Source of the DNA: Deltaproteobacteria bacterium Ga0077550
GTDB taxonomy: Bacteria; Myxococcota_A; Polyangia; Nannocystales; Nannocystaceae
Assembly: GCA_001464385.1 (NCBI GenBank)
Contig: LNFB01000095.1
Coordinates: 1 to 64,000, forward strand
Length of the DNA: 64,000 nucleotides
Reading direction: 5' to 3'
This document shows positions 1 to 12,086 of the stretch, in pieces. Under the pieces are notes generated by a model. It worked only from the letters and a program-made list of their open reading frames with translations. It ran no database searches and was not told the origin of the DNA. The number at the start of each line of letters is the position of its first letter. The stretch's first letter is position 1. The translations under genes and the position numbers were made by a program.

Positions 1-186
1 GCGCGCGCCGAACCGCCGGCACCGCCCGCCCGCGGACCCCGTGCCCCGTCGCGCATGCCGTCGCCGGCGCCGCGCAGGGAGAGCAGCATGGTGCCGTGGA
101 TCGTGGCCGTCGTGCTGCTCGCGGCCGGCAGCGGCGCGTACTACTGGCTCGTCGTGCTGGGCAACCTCTCGCGCTTCACGAGCTAG
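1..186 (+). CDS. C-terminal end of a membrane protein, or a 32-residue membrane peptide
   Basis: The frame is open from the left edge to the TAG at 184-186. It reads a Pro/Ala/Arg-rich stretch followed by one hydrophobic helix (VPWIVAVVLLAAGSGAYYWL) and a short tail ending in FTS. Two readings are possible: the C-terminal membrane anchor of a gene starting outside the window, or a small protein from ATG 88, which has a good ribosome site (AGGGAG, six bases upstream). No family is recognised. Confidence 0.4.
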   Translation, partial: ARAEPPAPPARGPRAPSRMPSPAPRRESSMVPWIVAVVLLAAGSGAYYWLVVLGNLSRFTS

Positions 187-243
187 CGAGCCTGGGGCGC
201 GGCGCGGCCGCAGGTCCGCTCAAGGGCCGCCCGGTGTCCGCCG

Positions 244-1248
244 ATGGTACCCACCGTGGACACCGTCTCGCAGAATTCGTCCGCCGTGAACGCGCCCGCG
301 GGCGCCGATGACCTCGGGCTGGTCGACGACGCCCACTGGAGCCTCGAGGAGCTGGCGTCGATGTCGTCGCTGCGCGGCTCGGGGCGCGTGCTGACGCTGC
401 GCGTGGGCCACGGCGCCGACGCGGTCGATCGCTGCCTGCGGCAGGCCGGCTATCGCGTGGGCCGGCTCGCGGTGACGCGCGAGAGCTCGCACCTCCCCCA
501 GGCCGCCGCGTCGTTCCTGCCCGACGCGATCTACGTGACGCTCGACGATCCGATCGACGCGTGCATCGACGCCCTCGAGGCCCTCGCCTGCGACCCGCGA
601 ACGTCGGATCTCCCGATCGTCGCGCTGCTGCCCCGCGAGATCCCGGACGGCGTGATCGAAGAGGCCTACGCGCGCTCGGGCTGCGACTTCCTGCGCCTCG
701 GGGGCAGCCACGTCGAGCTCCTCGCGCGCACGCACCTGCTCGTGCGGCTGTCGACCCGCGCCCTCGGCCTCGGCACCCGACCGCTGGGCCCGCCCGAGCG
801 CCCCGAGGCGGCCAACGACGAGGCCGCGGGGACGCGCCTCGATCTCCGCGACGGCGCGACCGGGGTCTACTCGGTCATGTACTTCCGCCATCGCCTGCAG
901 CAGGAGGTCGCCCGCGCCCACCGCTACCAGCGGCCGCTGACGCTGCTCGCCGTGCGATGCCCGGCGGCCCTGCGCGACGACGCCGCGTCACGACTCGCGT
1001 CGGTGCTCGCAGACGCGTGCCGCAACGTCGATCTCGTCGCGCGCATCGAGCCCGATCTCTTCGCGGTGCTGCTGCCGGAGACCGTCCTCGAGCGCGGCGG
1101 ACCCGTGGTCGATCGCATCCTCTCCGAGGCCGCAGCCGCGGGGATGCCCTGCCGCATCGGCACCGCTGGACTCGGGGCGCCGGGCGACGACGCGGCGTAC
1201 TCGGCGGGCTCGCTCCTGCGACTCGCGTGCGGCCGCGCGGACGAGTGA
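244..1248 (+). CDS. Receiver-like plus degenerate GGDEF domain protein
   Basis: This 334-residue protein has an N-terminal receiver-like half (about residues 50-170, with the LPIVALLPRE strand pattern) and a GGDEF-type half (about 200-330) that begins DGATGVYSVMYFRHRLQQEV, as in diguanylate cyclases. Where the catalytic GG[DE]EF loop belongs, the sequence reads RIEPDLFAVLLPE, so the metal/GTP signature is missing. By family knowledge it should not make c-di-GMP and more likely binds nucleotide or partners. ATG 244 is the first start after the preceding stop; ATG 361 would remove part of the receiver half. It stands alone, 190 bp before the next gene. Confidence 0.7.
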   Translation: MVPTVDTVSQNSSAVNAPAGADDLGLVDDAHWSLEELASMSSLRGSGRVLTLRVGHGADAVDRCLRQAGYRVGRLAVTRESSHLPQAAASFLPDAIYVTLDDPIDACIDALEALACDPRTSDLPIVALLPREIPDGVIEEAYARSGCDFLRLGGSHVELLARTHLLVRLSTRALGLGTRPLGPPERPEAANDEAAGTRLDLRDGATGVYSVMYFRHRLQQEVARAHRYQRPLTLLAVRCPAALRDDAASRLASVLADACRNVDLVARIEPDLFAVLLPETVLERGGPVVDRILSEAAAAGMPCRIGTAGLGAPGDDAAYSAGSLLRLACGRADE

Positions 1249-1423
1249 CGGCCGCCTCACCCGCGGTCACTCCGGCGAGCGCAGGCCATCGCCTCGCCCG
1301 TCGCGTCCGAGACGCGACGGGCGGTGCCGGTGCTGCTGCCAACCGCGGTGGCGCCATGGCCCGCATCGCGCGTGCTCGCAACACGCGTCGCCGTCCCCCT
1401 GCCGCGCCCCCTCCGATCCACAG

Positions 1424-1429
1424 TACCCT
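1424..1429 (+). promoter_or_regulatory. Possible -10 element, near-leaderless start
   Basis: TACCCT lies seven bases before ATG 1437. At this spacing transcription would begin at or next to the start codon. The same arrangement recurs before several other genes in the window. Confidence 0.35.
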
Positions 1430-1436
1430 CCCCCCC

Positions 1437-1966
1437 ATGCTCCAAGCCCTCCTGGGCCACGCCCCCCACGTCGATCCCCGCGCCTACGTCCATCCCCGCG
1501 CGGTGCTGATCGGCCAGGTGACGATCGGCCCCGAGTCGAGCATCTGGCCGTGCGCGACCCTGCGCGGCGACGACGGGCCGATCGTCATCGGCGCGGGCAC
1601 CTCGGTGCAGGACGGCGCGGTGATCCACATGACCGCGGGCCGATCGACGACGACGCTCGGCGATCGCGTGACGGTCGGTCACAACGCGCTCGTCCACGGG
1701 TGCACGGTGCACGACGAGAGCATCATCGGGATGGGCGCCATCCTGCTCGACAACGCGGTCGTCGAGTCGCACTGCATCGTCGGCGCGGGCACGCTGGTGC
1801 CGCCGGGCAAGCGCGTGCCGGCGGGCAGCGTGGTGGTCGGCAACCCGATGCGTGTGATCCGGCAGTGCACCGCCGAGGATCTCGAGTTCATCGCGTTCTC
1901 GTGGCGCTCGTACGTCGAGCGGGCCGCCCAGTACGCGGCCGAGGAGCGACGGGAGCCCAGCGGGCC

Positions 1967-1970
<4 letters not shown>
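1437..1970 (+). CDS. Gamma-carbonic-anhydrase-like left-handed beta-helix protein
   Basis: This 177-residue hexapeptide-repeat protein belongs to the gamma-class carbonic anhydrase / YrdA / PaaY family. It has the usual family length, the ATLRGDDGPIVIGAGTSVQD core with the conserved Arg and Asp, and His residues in DGAVIHM and VTVGHNALVHG at the places of the zinc ligands between adjacent trimer subunits. The IIGMGAILLDNAVV and VGNPMRVIR motifs are typical. Members bind zinc as trimers; many have weak or no carbonic anhydrase activity, so the substrate is uncertain. Its TGA overlaps the GTG of the next gene (GTGA), implying translational coupling. Confidence 0.85.
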
Positions 1971-5506
<3,536 letters not shown>

Positions 5507-5546
5507 TCCGCGTCGCCGCCGCGCGGGCCCGCGGCCACGGCCGCGC

Positions 5547-5552
5547 TATCAT
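5547..5552 (+). promoter_or_regulatory. Possible -10 element, near-leaderless start
   Basis: TATCAT lies seven bases before GTG 5560. This supports that start over the upstream GTG 5503, which overlaps the preceding stop. Confidence 0.4.
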
Positions 5553-5559
5553 CCCCCCG

Positions 5560-6432
5560 GTGTCCGAGCGCCCGCGCCGATCGACGACGCTGATGCGGGT
5601 CGTGCCGGTCCTCAAGACCCGGTGGTTCCTCGGCGGCTTCGCCGTGACCGCGGTCGTGGTTGCCGTGCTCGTCGGCCAGGAGATGCCGCAGGCCAGCCAG
5701 CTCAGCTTCGCGGTCGCGGCCTCCGGGCCGCCCAACCCGGTCCGGGTCGTGCTCGACCGCTGGGGTGGCCGAGCGTTCGCCGGCATCGACGACGCCAACT
5801 CCCTGCGCTCCGGGGTGGTCGAGCGCAACGGCTACGCGTACGTCGACATCCCCGAGTTCGTGGGCGACGCCGACGAGTGGCGTACCCTCGTCGACTGCGT
5901 CGCGGTTCAGTTCGCACCGTTCGCGGTCGACGTCGGCGACGAGCGCCCAGCCCAGGGCGAGTACATCCGCGCGATGGTCGGGGGCCCGTCGGTCGACTTC
6001 GGCTTCGACGAGTCGGTCCACGGCATCGCGCCGTGGACCGGCCGCGCCGAGCGCAACGCGGTCGCGTTCGTCTTCCAGCGCTCGGACTGGGAGCCCGAGC
6101 ACCTGTGCGAGATCGCGGCCCACGAGATCGGCCACGCGCTCGGGCTCGACCACTCGCGCAACTGCAGCGACATCATGAGCTACGAGTGGTGCGGCCCCAA
6201 GGCGTTCGTCGACGCGGTCGCGCCGTGCGGCGAGTGGGAGGACCGGGCGTGCGGCAACGGGCGCGCGCGACAGAACGCCTACGCCGATCTCATGCTGCGG
6301 ATCGGCGCGCGCGACGACGGCAGCAGGCGCGAGGCGTGGCGCAAGCGGGACCTGCGGGACCTGGTGCCCCGCGCGCGGCGGTGGGTCGGGGACGCCCTCG
6401 GACGCATCCGGGCGCGGACCTGGGCGTGGTGA
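5560..6432 (+). CDS. Membrane-anchored matrixin-like zinc metalloprotease
   Basis: This 290-residue protein has an N-terminal transmembrane or uncleaved signal helix (about residues 22-40, WFLGGFAVTAVVVAVLVG) and an extracytoplasmic metzincin domain. The zinc motif is complete: HEIGHALGLDH near residue 190, that is HExxHxxGxxH, followed by IMSYEW as the Met-turn. Four cysteines around the site may form disulfides. GTG 5560 was chosen because a TATCAT box sits seven bases upstream; ATG 5593 would still keep the helix. A GC hairpin (GGGGG-GTCG-CCCCC, 6446-6459) follows the stop. Targets are unknown; activity on extracellular or envelope protein is inferred. Confidence 0.82.
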   Translation: MSERPRRSTTLMRVVPVLKTRWFLGGFAVTAVVVAVLVGQEMPQASQLSFAVAASGPPNPVRVVLDRWGGRAFAGIDDANSLRSGVVERNGYAYVDIPEFVGDADEWRTLVDCVAVQFAPFAVDVGDERPAQGEYIRAMVGGPSVDFGFDESVHGIAPWTGRAERNAVAFVFQRSDWEPEHLCEIAAHEIGHALGLDHSRNCSDIMSYEWCGPKAFVDAVAPCGEWEDRACGNGRARQNAYADLMLRIGARDDGSRREAWRKRDLRDLVPRARRWVGDALGRIRARTWAW

Positions 6433-6482
6433 CCGGGGCCGCCTTGGGGGGTCGCCCCCGCGCTGCACGCCGGCCCGCACCC

Positions 6483-6491
6483 TGCTAAGGT
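6483..6491 (+). promoter_or_regulatory. Extended -10 (TGC-TAAGGT) before lgt
   Basis: TGCTAAGGT has the TGnTAnnnT form of an extended -10 and ends 12 bases before ATG 6504, giving a leader of about five bases. No clear -35 is seen. Confidence 0.45.
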
Positions 6492-6503
6492 CCGCCCAAG
6501 CCC

Positions 6504-7427
6504 ATGCTGGAAGCACTCATTCCATACATCACGGCGCCGGAGAAGACCCTCGTCGAGGATCTCCCGCTGATCGGCCCGTTGAAGCTCCAGGTCTTCGGGC
6601 CGCTCGTCGCCGTCGGCGTCATCTTGGGGTGGAAGCAGTGCCTCAAGTACGCGCGCGACCGCGACATGGACGAGGATTTCTTCCGCGACTACCTGTTCTG
6701 GATGCTGGTGTTCGCGTTCGTGATCTCGCACTGGGTCTCGGTGCTGTTCTACTTCCCGCATCAGGTCGAAGAGAACCCGATGGTCCTGTTCGCGATCTGG
6801 AACGGCCTGTCGAGCGTCGGCGGCTTCTTCGGGGCGTTCATCGGCATGATGTACTACCTCAAGAAGCACAAGCAGCCGGTGATCGTGTACGCCGACGCGA
6901 CGATCTACGGACTCCTCGTGGGCTGGTGCTTCGGTCGCGCGGGCTGCTCGCTCGTCCACGATCACCCCGGCGGCGTCGTGCCCGAGGGGACGTTCATGGC
7001 GGTGGGCCCGTGGCCCGACGGCACGTGGCGTTACGACCTCGGCCTCATCGAGCTGATGTTCGCGGTGACGCTGTGCTCGCTCATCTACTTCGTCGGCAAG
7101 CCGCTGAAGCGGCAGCCGGGCTGGCTGGTCGGCACCGTGGTGATGGCCTACGCGCCGTTCCGCTTCTTCCTCGACTTCCTGCGCGCGGACAAGGGCGCCA
7201 AGAACGTCATCGCCACGCCCGACGAGCGCTACATCGGGCTGACGCCGGCCCAGTGGTTCTGCATCCTGTTCCTGCTCGCCGGGATGTACCTGGTGTTCTT
7301 CCGCAAGCCCAAGCCCGAGGACCGCAACTACAAGCGGCGCAGCGACCGGGAGCGCGAGGCCGCGCCGAAGGACGCGACCGCCGGACGCCCGACGGAACCC
7401 GACGGACCGGCCGCCTCGGCGGACTGA
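6504..7427 (+). CDS. lgt: Divergent prolipoprotein diacylglyceryl transferase (Lgt)
   Basis: This 307-residue polytopic inner-membrane protein has the Lgt layout: about seven membrane helices, the GLLVGWCFGRAGCSLVHD region at the place of the family signature near residue 145, and a late RFFLDFLR segment. Lgt moves diacylglyceryl from phosphatidylglycerol to the lipobox cysteine of prolipoproteins. Several usually invariant positions differ: the Asn of GR-x-G-N is Cys, the Glu of the INGE motif is replaced, and the HGG turn reads VGG. The soluble, charged C-terminus ends in an acidic/Pro tail. The many predicted lipoproteins nearby fit the role, but altered chemistry or a second, canonical lgt elsewhere is possible. 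Confidence 0.75.
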   Translation: MLEALIPYITAPEKTLVEDLPLIGPLKLQVFGPLVAVGVILGWKQCLKYARDRDMDEDFFRDYLFWMLVFAFVISHWVSVLFYFPHQVEENPMVLFAIWNGLSSVGGFFGAFIGMMYYLKKHKQPVIVYADATIYGLLVGWCFGRAGCSLVHDHPGGVVPEGTFMAVGPWPDGTWRYDLGLIELMFAVTLCSLIYFVGKPLKRQPGWLVGTVVMAYAPFRFFLDFLRADKGAKNVIATPDERYIGLTPAQWFCILFLLAGMYLVFFRKPKPEDRNYKRRSDREREAAPKDATAGRPTEPDGPAASAD

Positions 7428-7450
7428 TCCCGCGCACGATCGCGCGGGAT
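7427..7450. terminator. GC hairpin directly after lgt
   Basis: ATCCCGCGC (7427-7435) pairs perfectly with GCGCGGGAT (7442-7450) around a six-base loop and begins at the lgt stop codon. There is no T-run, as expected in such GC-rich DNA, so termination is inferred. Confidence 0.5.
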
Positions 7451-7624
7451 GCCGATGCGAGGGCCTACAGCGGCCTGTGCGTCGATCTGCGCACCTGCTG
7501 CAACCAGGGGAACATCGCCCCGTCTCCCATGCCGAGGCGGACAACGGATCGGCGGACTCGAGCGCACCGTTGGTGGGGCGCGCGCCGCCGATCCGAGATC
7601 GCACCCGCCCGAGGATTCGCCCCC

Positions 7625-8293
7625 ATGCAACGCATCACGCTCGCCCTCACCCTGCTCGCCCTGGCCGTCTCCCCGGCCGCATGTTCGAAGAAGGACAAGC
7701 AGTCCAAGAACCCCGACGACGCCGCCGAGAGCGACAAGGATCCGCTCGAAGAGCTGAAGGGAATCCCGGTCGCGATCCAGGGCGAGGTCGACATGGTCCT
7801 GCAGCCGATCAACGACGTCGACGTCGTCATCGAGCAGATCTCGTCGATGCCGGGTCGCCTCAGCATCGACGCGAAGGGCCTCACCGCGATGGCCTCGGCG
7901 TCGCTCAAGGACGGCACCGTCGCCGTCAACCTCGACATCTCCGCCGAGGCGAAGGCCGAGGTCGAGGCGCTGCTCAACACGGTCAAGGGCATCGGCATCG
8001 GCCTCAAGGAGCTGCCCAACCGCGTGCCGGTCGCCGCGAAGAACATCGTCGGTCACGGCGCGAAGGCGGCGGCGCTCGTCGCCAAGCTCACCGCGAAGTA
8101 CCAGGCCAAGCTGTCCTCGCCCTTCACCAAGGCCGAGGAGAAGCTGAAGATCCAGGGCGAGCTCGACATCGTCGTCAAGCTCGACGCGGACATCAAGGCC
8201 ACCGTCGGCACCGCGAAGGAGACCGTGATGGGTCTGCCGAGCAAGGGCACCGAGGCGCTGGCGAAGATCACCGCGGCCTTCGCCGCGGGCTGA
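7625..8293 (+). CDS. Hypothetical lipoprotein
   Basis: This 222-residue protein starts MQRITLALTLLALAVSPAACS, a signal peptide ending at a lipobox-like Cys (Pro at -3 is atypical). The mature part has a short Lys/Asp linker, then an amphipathic alternation of valine-rich strands (VAIQGEVDMVLQPINDVDVV, later GELDIVVKLDADIKATVGT) flanking Ala/Lys-rich helices. The two similar strand segments suggest an internal repeat wrapped round a helical middle. No catalytic motif or known family is recognised. ATG 7625 is the start that gives the signal peptide. It is flanked by strong hairpins on both sides, so probably transcribed alone. Confidence 0.75.
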   Translation: MQRITLALTLLALAVSPAACSKKDKQSKNPDDAAESDKDPLEELKGIPVAIQGEVDMVLQPINDVDVVIEQISSMPGRLSIDAKGLTAMASASLKDGTVAVNLDISAEAKAEVEALLNTVKGIGIGLKELPNRVPVAAKNIVGHGAKAAALVAKLTAKYQAKLSSPFTKAEEKLKIQGELDIVVKLDADIKATVGTAKETVMGLPSKGTEALAKITAAFAAG

Positions 8294-8307
8294 TCCAGGA
8301 CGACGAG

Positions 8308-8327
8308 GGCGGCCGTCACCGGCCGCC
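8308..8327. terminator. GC hairpin after the 222-residue lipoprotein gene
   Basis: GGCGGCCG (8308-8315) and CGGCCGCC (8320-8327) form a perfect 8-bp stem with a four-base loop, 15 bases after the stop. Confidence 0.5.
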
Positions 8328-8375
8328 GACGATGTGCGCGGCTCGCCCCTCCCGGCGGGCCGCGGTCGTTTCCAG

Positions 8376-8394
8376 GCTGGGCAATTCGCCCAGC
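8376..8394. other. Second perfect dyad in the 8293-8498 gap
   Basis: GCTGGGC (8376-8382) and GCCCAGC (8388-8394) pair around AATTC. It lies about 105 bases before the next gene and could be an operator or a second terminator. Confidence 0.3.
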
Positions 8395-8497
8395 GGGCGA
8401 GGGCGGCGTCGCCGGCGACCCTGCCGCGGCGCGCTGCGACACACCTGCGCGCGGGCCTCCCTTGTGCGCACCCGTCCGGCGGAGTAACCAGAGATCC

Positions 8498-9703
8498 GTG
8501 ACCGGCACCGCGATCCCCCGTCGCCTCGCCCTCGTCGCCCTGACCGGCGCGCTCGTGCCCGCGGTGGCGTCCGCGAGCAACATGACGCACCCGCGGACGC
8601 CCGTGACGTGGGAAGGCACGCCGTGCCTGACCCTGCACGATCGATCGGAAGATCCGATCTTCCACCTCGAGTACGGCATCCCGTTCGAGGACCTCGAGGT
8701 CACGCCCGACGAGGTGCCCGGCAGCCGCCGCCACCAGTTCATCGCCTACTGTCGACCGCACCACCCGCAGGACTTCCTGCCGACCTGGATCACCCAGGCC
8801 GACGTCGACGCGGCGGTCGCCGCGGAGCTCGTCGGCCCGGGCGTCGTCGACGCGACGGACATCCTCGAGCTGAGCGAGCACTGGGCCGACTGCTGGTTCC
8901 GCATCAATGGCGACGACGAGCGCCGGCCGATCTCGGACGCGATGGCGGACGCGGGCGTCGACTGGGACACCTCCGCGGTGCCGGCGGGCGTCTACACCCT
9001 GAACGGGTACACCTACGAGCCGGTGTTCAACATCTGGACCCTGCGCCCCGGCGTCGTGAAGATCCACGACGGCGATCCCCACGCGGTCGGGCCCGCCGCG
9101 GCGATCAGCACCGGCGAGCTCACGCCCTACCGCGACGACGAGGTGATGATCGAGGGCTGCGCCCACGCGCTGCCCGGCGCGACGTTCACCGCCTACTGGG
9201 CGGTGACGCCCATGCCCGACGTCGAGCCCGAGTGGATCGAGTACGTCGTCGACCAGGAGCTCCCCGGCGAGGAGTTCGCGTTCGCCTTCACACCGCCCGA
9301 GCCCCTGTGGGGGGAGTCCGGCCTGATCCGCGTCGACGTGTCCGACCCCGAGGGGCGCACGTACACCACGTACCAGGCCGACAACCTGCTGGTGATCAAC
9401 TCCGACAACCCCGACTCCTGCGAGCAGGGCGGCAGCTTCATCGGCAGCCCCTGCGGCGGGACCTCCGGCGCCGGCGACTCGACCGGCGACAGCGAGGGCG
9501 GCACGGCGGCCGGCACCGCGGACAGCGGCAGCGGCGAGTCGGGCGACCTCACCGATGGCGAGGCCACCGGGAACTCCGGCCAGACCGGCGACGACGGCGG
9601 CGCGCCCAAGGGCTGTGCCTGCGCCGCGGCACCGGGTGCAGGCGGCCCGTGGCTCTTGGGCATCGTCGTCCCGCTGCTGCGCCGACGTCGTCGCGCGCGC
9701 TGA
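8498..9703 (+). CDS. Secreted protein with MYXO-CTERM-like surface-sorting tail
   Basis: This 401-residue exported protein has a signal peptide at residues 1-29 (RRLALVALTGALVPAVASAS), a globular domain of about 290 residues with a few cysteines and no motif I recognise, and then a Gly/Ser/Thr/Asp-rich stalk. It ends KGCACAAAPGAGGPWLLG, a short hydrophobic stretch and Arg-rich RRRRRAR: the Gly-Cys / hydrophobic helix / basic tail pattern of MYXO-CTERM proteins, which in myxobacteria are processed at the Cys and surface-anchored. GTG 8498 was chosen because it gives a compact signal peptide; TTG 8462 would add 12 residues. It converges on the next gene. Confidence 0.72.
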   Translation: MTGTAIPRRLALVALTGALVPAVASASNMTHPRTPVTWEGTPCLTLHDRSEDPIFHLEYGIPFEDLEVTPDEVPGSRRHQFIAYCRPHHPQDFLPTWITQADVDAAVAAELVGPGVVDATDILELSEHWADCWFRINGDDERRPISDAMADAGVDWDTSAVPAGVYTLNGYTYEPVFNIWTLRPGVVKIHDGDPHAVGPAAAISTGELTPYRDDEVMIEGCAHALPGATFTAYWAVTPMPDVEPEWIEYVVDQELPGEEFAFAFTPPEPLWGESGLIRVDVSDPEGRTYTTYQADNLLVINSDNPDSCEQGGSFIGSPCGGTSGAGDSTGDSEGGTAAGTADSGSGESGDLTDGEATGNSGQTGDDGGAPKGCACAAAPGAGGPWLLGIVVPLLRRRRRAR

Positions 9704-9710
9704 CGTCCCG

Positions 9711-9727
9711 CCCCCTGGTTCCAGGGG
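9711..9727. terminator. Bidirectional hairpin between convergent genes
   Basis: CCCCTG (9712-9717), GTTC loop, CAGGGG (9722-9727). It sits in the 25-bp gap between converging genes and could stop transcription from both sides. Confidence 0.5.
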
Positions 9728-9728
9728 A

Positions 9729-11087
9729 CTACGCGGGGACGAGGTTCGTGATCTCGACGCACCACTGATCGAGCACGCCGCCGTCGCCCGCGGCCTGATC
9801 GAGGATGCTCAGCTCCCAGGTGCCGTTGCCCGATCCCGCGACGCCGACGTACGCGTCGAGGTTGCCGAGCGGGATCAGATCGCCGGAGAACGCCGGCACG
9901 CCGCACACGGGGAGCGCCACGGCGTCCTCGTCGAAGGTCGCGTCGAAGTCGTCGGCCGATCCGCACTGGGCGTCGGCGAGGTTGACCGTCAGGTTCGGCT
10001 GCACGTAGCGCACGTCGAACTGCAGGTCGCCGATCCACGTGTGCGTGCCGGCGACCGAGACATCGACGTCGGTGACGGCGCCGACCAACCCCGCCACCGC
10101 GATGTTGCTGACCGTGAGGGTGCCGGTGGCCGGCCCGAGGGGCAGCGCCGGGACCGCGCAGAACACCGAGGTCGCCGCGCTGAAGCAGCCCGCGGGGCTC
10201 ACGGTGCAGTTGGCCGTGCAGCTCGGCGTGCCCGAGTCGTAACCGAGGCCCCCGCACGTCGCCCCGTCGAGATCGCCGCCGTCGCAGTCCTCGTTGCCAT
10301 TGGCGATCCCGTCGCCGCAGGCGAAACACGCCGCGGTCACGACCGCGCTGCAGTCGTTCGCGCAGCTGAGCGAGCCGCCGTCGAAGCCGAGGTTCGCGCA
10401 GCTCTGACCCCCGAGCGCCGCGCCGTCGCAGACCTCGTCGCCCTCGATCGCCCCGTTGCCGCACACCGATACCAGGCACGCCGAGGTGTCGTAGTCGCCG
10501 CAGTTGTCGAGGCAGCCCAGGGCGCCGGCGACGAACCCCTCGGTGATGCAGGTGGCGCCGCCGAGATCGCTGCCGTCGCAGAGCTCCTTGCCCTCGATCT
10601 CATCGTTCCCGCAGCTGAAGTTGACGCAGGCCGAGGTGTCGAAGGTGCACGCGTCACACGCCAGCGTGCCGGCGTCGAAGCCCTGCCCGACGCAGTCGAC
10701 GCCGCCGAGATCGTCGCCGTCGCAGTCCTCGCCCGCGTCGATCGCCCCGTTGCCGCACAGCTCGCCCCCGGAGGACGAGCCCGCCGACGACGACGAGCCC
10801 TCGGCGCCGGACGAGCCGGATCCTCCGGAGGACGTCTGTGGATCGACGCTGGTCGAGCTGTCGGGGTCGACGGTCGCCGCGCTCGCCGAGGACGACGTCG
10901 CCGGCGCGTCGCCCGACGAGCCCGTCGGATCGAGCGTGGCGGAGACGTCGGTCTCGGATGCGTCGGTCGCCGACGCCGATCCACCGCTCAGGCTGGTGTT
11001 GCGCGCGGACGCACCGTCGGCGCAGGCGGCGAGCAGCAACGTCGGGCCCGCGGATGCTCGGATCAAGGCAAGGGCAGTACGGCGCAT
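9729..11087 (-). CDS. Cysteine-rich-repeat lipoprotein with P-domain-like C-terminus
   Basis: This 452-residue protein has a signal sequence ending in a lipobox-like LLLAAC, then a Ser/Thr/Gly/Asp-rich stalk (to about residue 110). Four to five tandem repeats of about 45 residues follow (about 110-300), of the form CGNG-x-I-x-x-GE-x-CDG-x-x-LGG-x-x-C. The last about 140 residues (LTVSNIAVAGLVGAVTDVDV ... THTWIGDLQFDV) match proprotein-convertase P domains (P/Homo B), which are beta sandwiches usually attached to secreted proteases or adhesins; no protease domain is present here. It is likely surface-displayed. ATG 11087 was preferred over GTG 11105. Confidence 0.78.
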   Translation of the reverse strand: MRRTALALIRASAGPTLLLAACADGASARNTSLSGGSASATDASETDVSATLDPTGSSGDAPATSSSASAATVDPDSSTSVDPQTSSGGSGSSGAEGSSSSAGSSSGGELCGNGAIDAGEDCDGDDLGGVDCVGQGFDAGTLACDACTFDTSACVNFSCGNDEIEGKELCDGSDLGGATCITEGFVAGALGCLDNCGDYDTSACLVSVCGNGAIEGDEVCDGAALGGQSCANLGFDGGSLSCANDCSAVVTAACFACGDGIANGNEDCDGGDLDGATCGGLGYDSGTPSCTANCTVSPAGCFSAATSVFCAVPALPLGPATGTLTVSNIAVAGLVGAVTDVDVSVAGTHTWIGDLQFDVRYVQPNLTVNLADAQCGSADDFDATFDEDAVALPVCGVPAFSGDLIPLGNLDAYVGVAGSGNGTWELSILDQAAGDGGVLDQWCVEITNLVPA

Positions 11088-11143
11088 GGGAAAAGGGTCC
11101 GGCACCCGCGCGCCGCAGGCAACCCGAATTCACCGGAGCGCGG

Positions 11144-12037
11144 TCACCAGAGCCACGCGGCCCCGCGCACGCCGCTGCTGTCGCCGTGCACCGGCGTGAC
11201 CACGCGGGTGCTCACCGCATCGCAGAACACCCAGTTCGGCAGCCGTTGCACCACGGCGTCCGCCAGCCCGACGATCTGCCCGACGCCGCCGCCGAGCACG
11301 ACGACCGTCGGGTCGACGATGTCGATGACGGTCGCGAGCGCCCGCGCGAGGCGAGACGCGTGGCGATCGAGCGTGGCGCGGGCCCGAGCATCGCCGCGGG
11401 CTGCCGCCTCGGCGATCGCCGAGGCGTCGAGCTCGCCGCCGTGATCTCGGGCAATCCCTGGTCCGCTCAGGAAGGTCTCGAGGCAGCCCCGCTTGCCGCA
11501 CCAGCACGGCGGGCCCGGCAGCTCGTCGGGCTCGGGCCACGGCAGCGGGTTGTGCCCCCACTCGCCGGCGATGCCCTGCGCGCCGGCGATCTCGCGCCCG
11601 CGGATGACCAGGCCGCCGCCGCAGCCGGTGCCGAGGATCACGCCGAACACGATCTCGGCGCCCGCGCCGGCGCCGTCCTTGGCCTCGGACAGCGCGAAGC
11701 AGTTGGCGTCGTTCGCCACGCGGACCTCTCGGCCCATCCGCGCGGCGAGGTCCGCCGCGAGGGGGCGTCCGTTGAGGCAGACCGTGTTCGCGTTGCGCAC
11801 GAGGCCCGTGCGCGCCGAGATCGAGCCGGGGATCCCGACGCCGACCGTGCCGCGCGCCCCGAGCTCGCCTTCGACCTCGGTCACGAGTCGGACGAGCATC
11901 GAGAGCATCGCGTCGTACCCGGCGCCGGGTGTCGGCACGCGGCGCCGCAGGCGGATCCCGCCGTCGGCGTCGAGCACGGCGATCTCGGTCTTGGTCCCGC
12001 CGAGGTCGATGCCGATGCGCAGCGCCGGGGTCGTCAC
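11144..12037 (-). CDS. ROK-family sugar kinase
   Basis: This 297-residue cytoplasmic enzyme has the ROK length and motifs: RIGIDLGGTKTEIAVLDADG at the N-terminus (ATP phosphate loop), VANDANCFALSEA (catalytic Asp), GVILGTGCGGGLV, and a zinc-binding region GEWGHNPLP...CWCGKRGCLETF, with the His and three Cys of the CxCGxxGC signature. Members phosphorylate glucose, fructose, N-acetylglucosamine or N-acetylmannosamine; the sugar cannot be fixed here. There is no N-terminal helix-turn-helix, so it is a kinase rather than a NagC-type repressor. The start is GTG 12037, which leaves 49 bp to the divergent gene. Confidence 0.88.
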   Translation of the reverse strand: MTTPALRIGIDLGGTKTEIAVLDADGGIRLRRRVPTPGAGYDAMLSMLVRLVTEVEGELGARGTVGVGIPGSISARTGLVRNANTVCLNGRPLAADLAARMGREVRVANDANCFALSEAKDGAGAGAEIVFGVILGTGCGGGLVIRGREIAGAQGIAGEWGHNPLPWPEPDELPGPPCWCGKRGCLETFLSGPGIARDHGGELDASAIAEAAARGDARARATLDRHASRLARALATVIDIVDPTVVVLGGGVGQIVGLADAVVQRLPNWVFCDAVSTRVVTPVHGDSSGVRGAAWLW

Positions 12038-12072
12038 ACCGCGAAGGATCGCACGGCGCCGCGGCCGGTGGA

Positions 12073-12078
12073 TACACT
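12073..12078 (+). promoter_or_regulatory. Possible -10 element, leaderless start
   Basis: TACACT lies eight bases before ATG 12087, in the short divergent gap with the ROK kinase gene. Confidence 0.4.
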
Positions 12079-12086
12079 CCGGGCCC

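Noticed and set aside
561..1436. N-terminal extension of the gamma-carbonic-anhydrase-like gene
   Set aside because: The open frame overlaps the GGDEF-like gene and is Arg/Pro-rich. The family start MLQALLGHAP at 1437 gives the right length.
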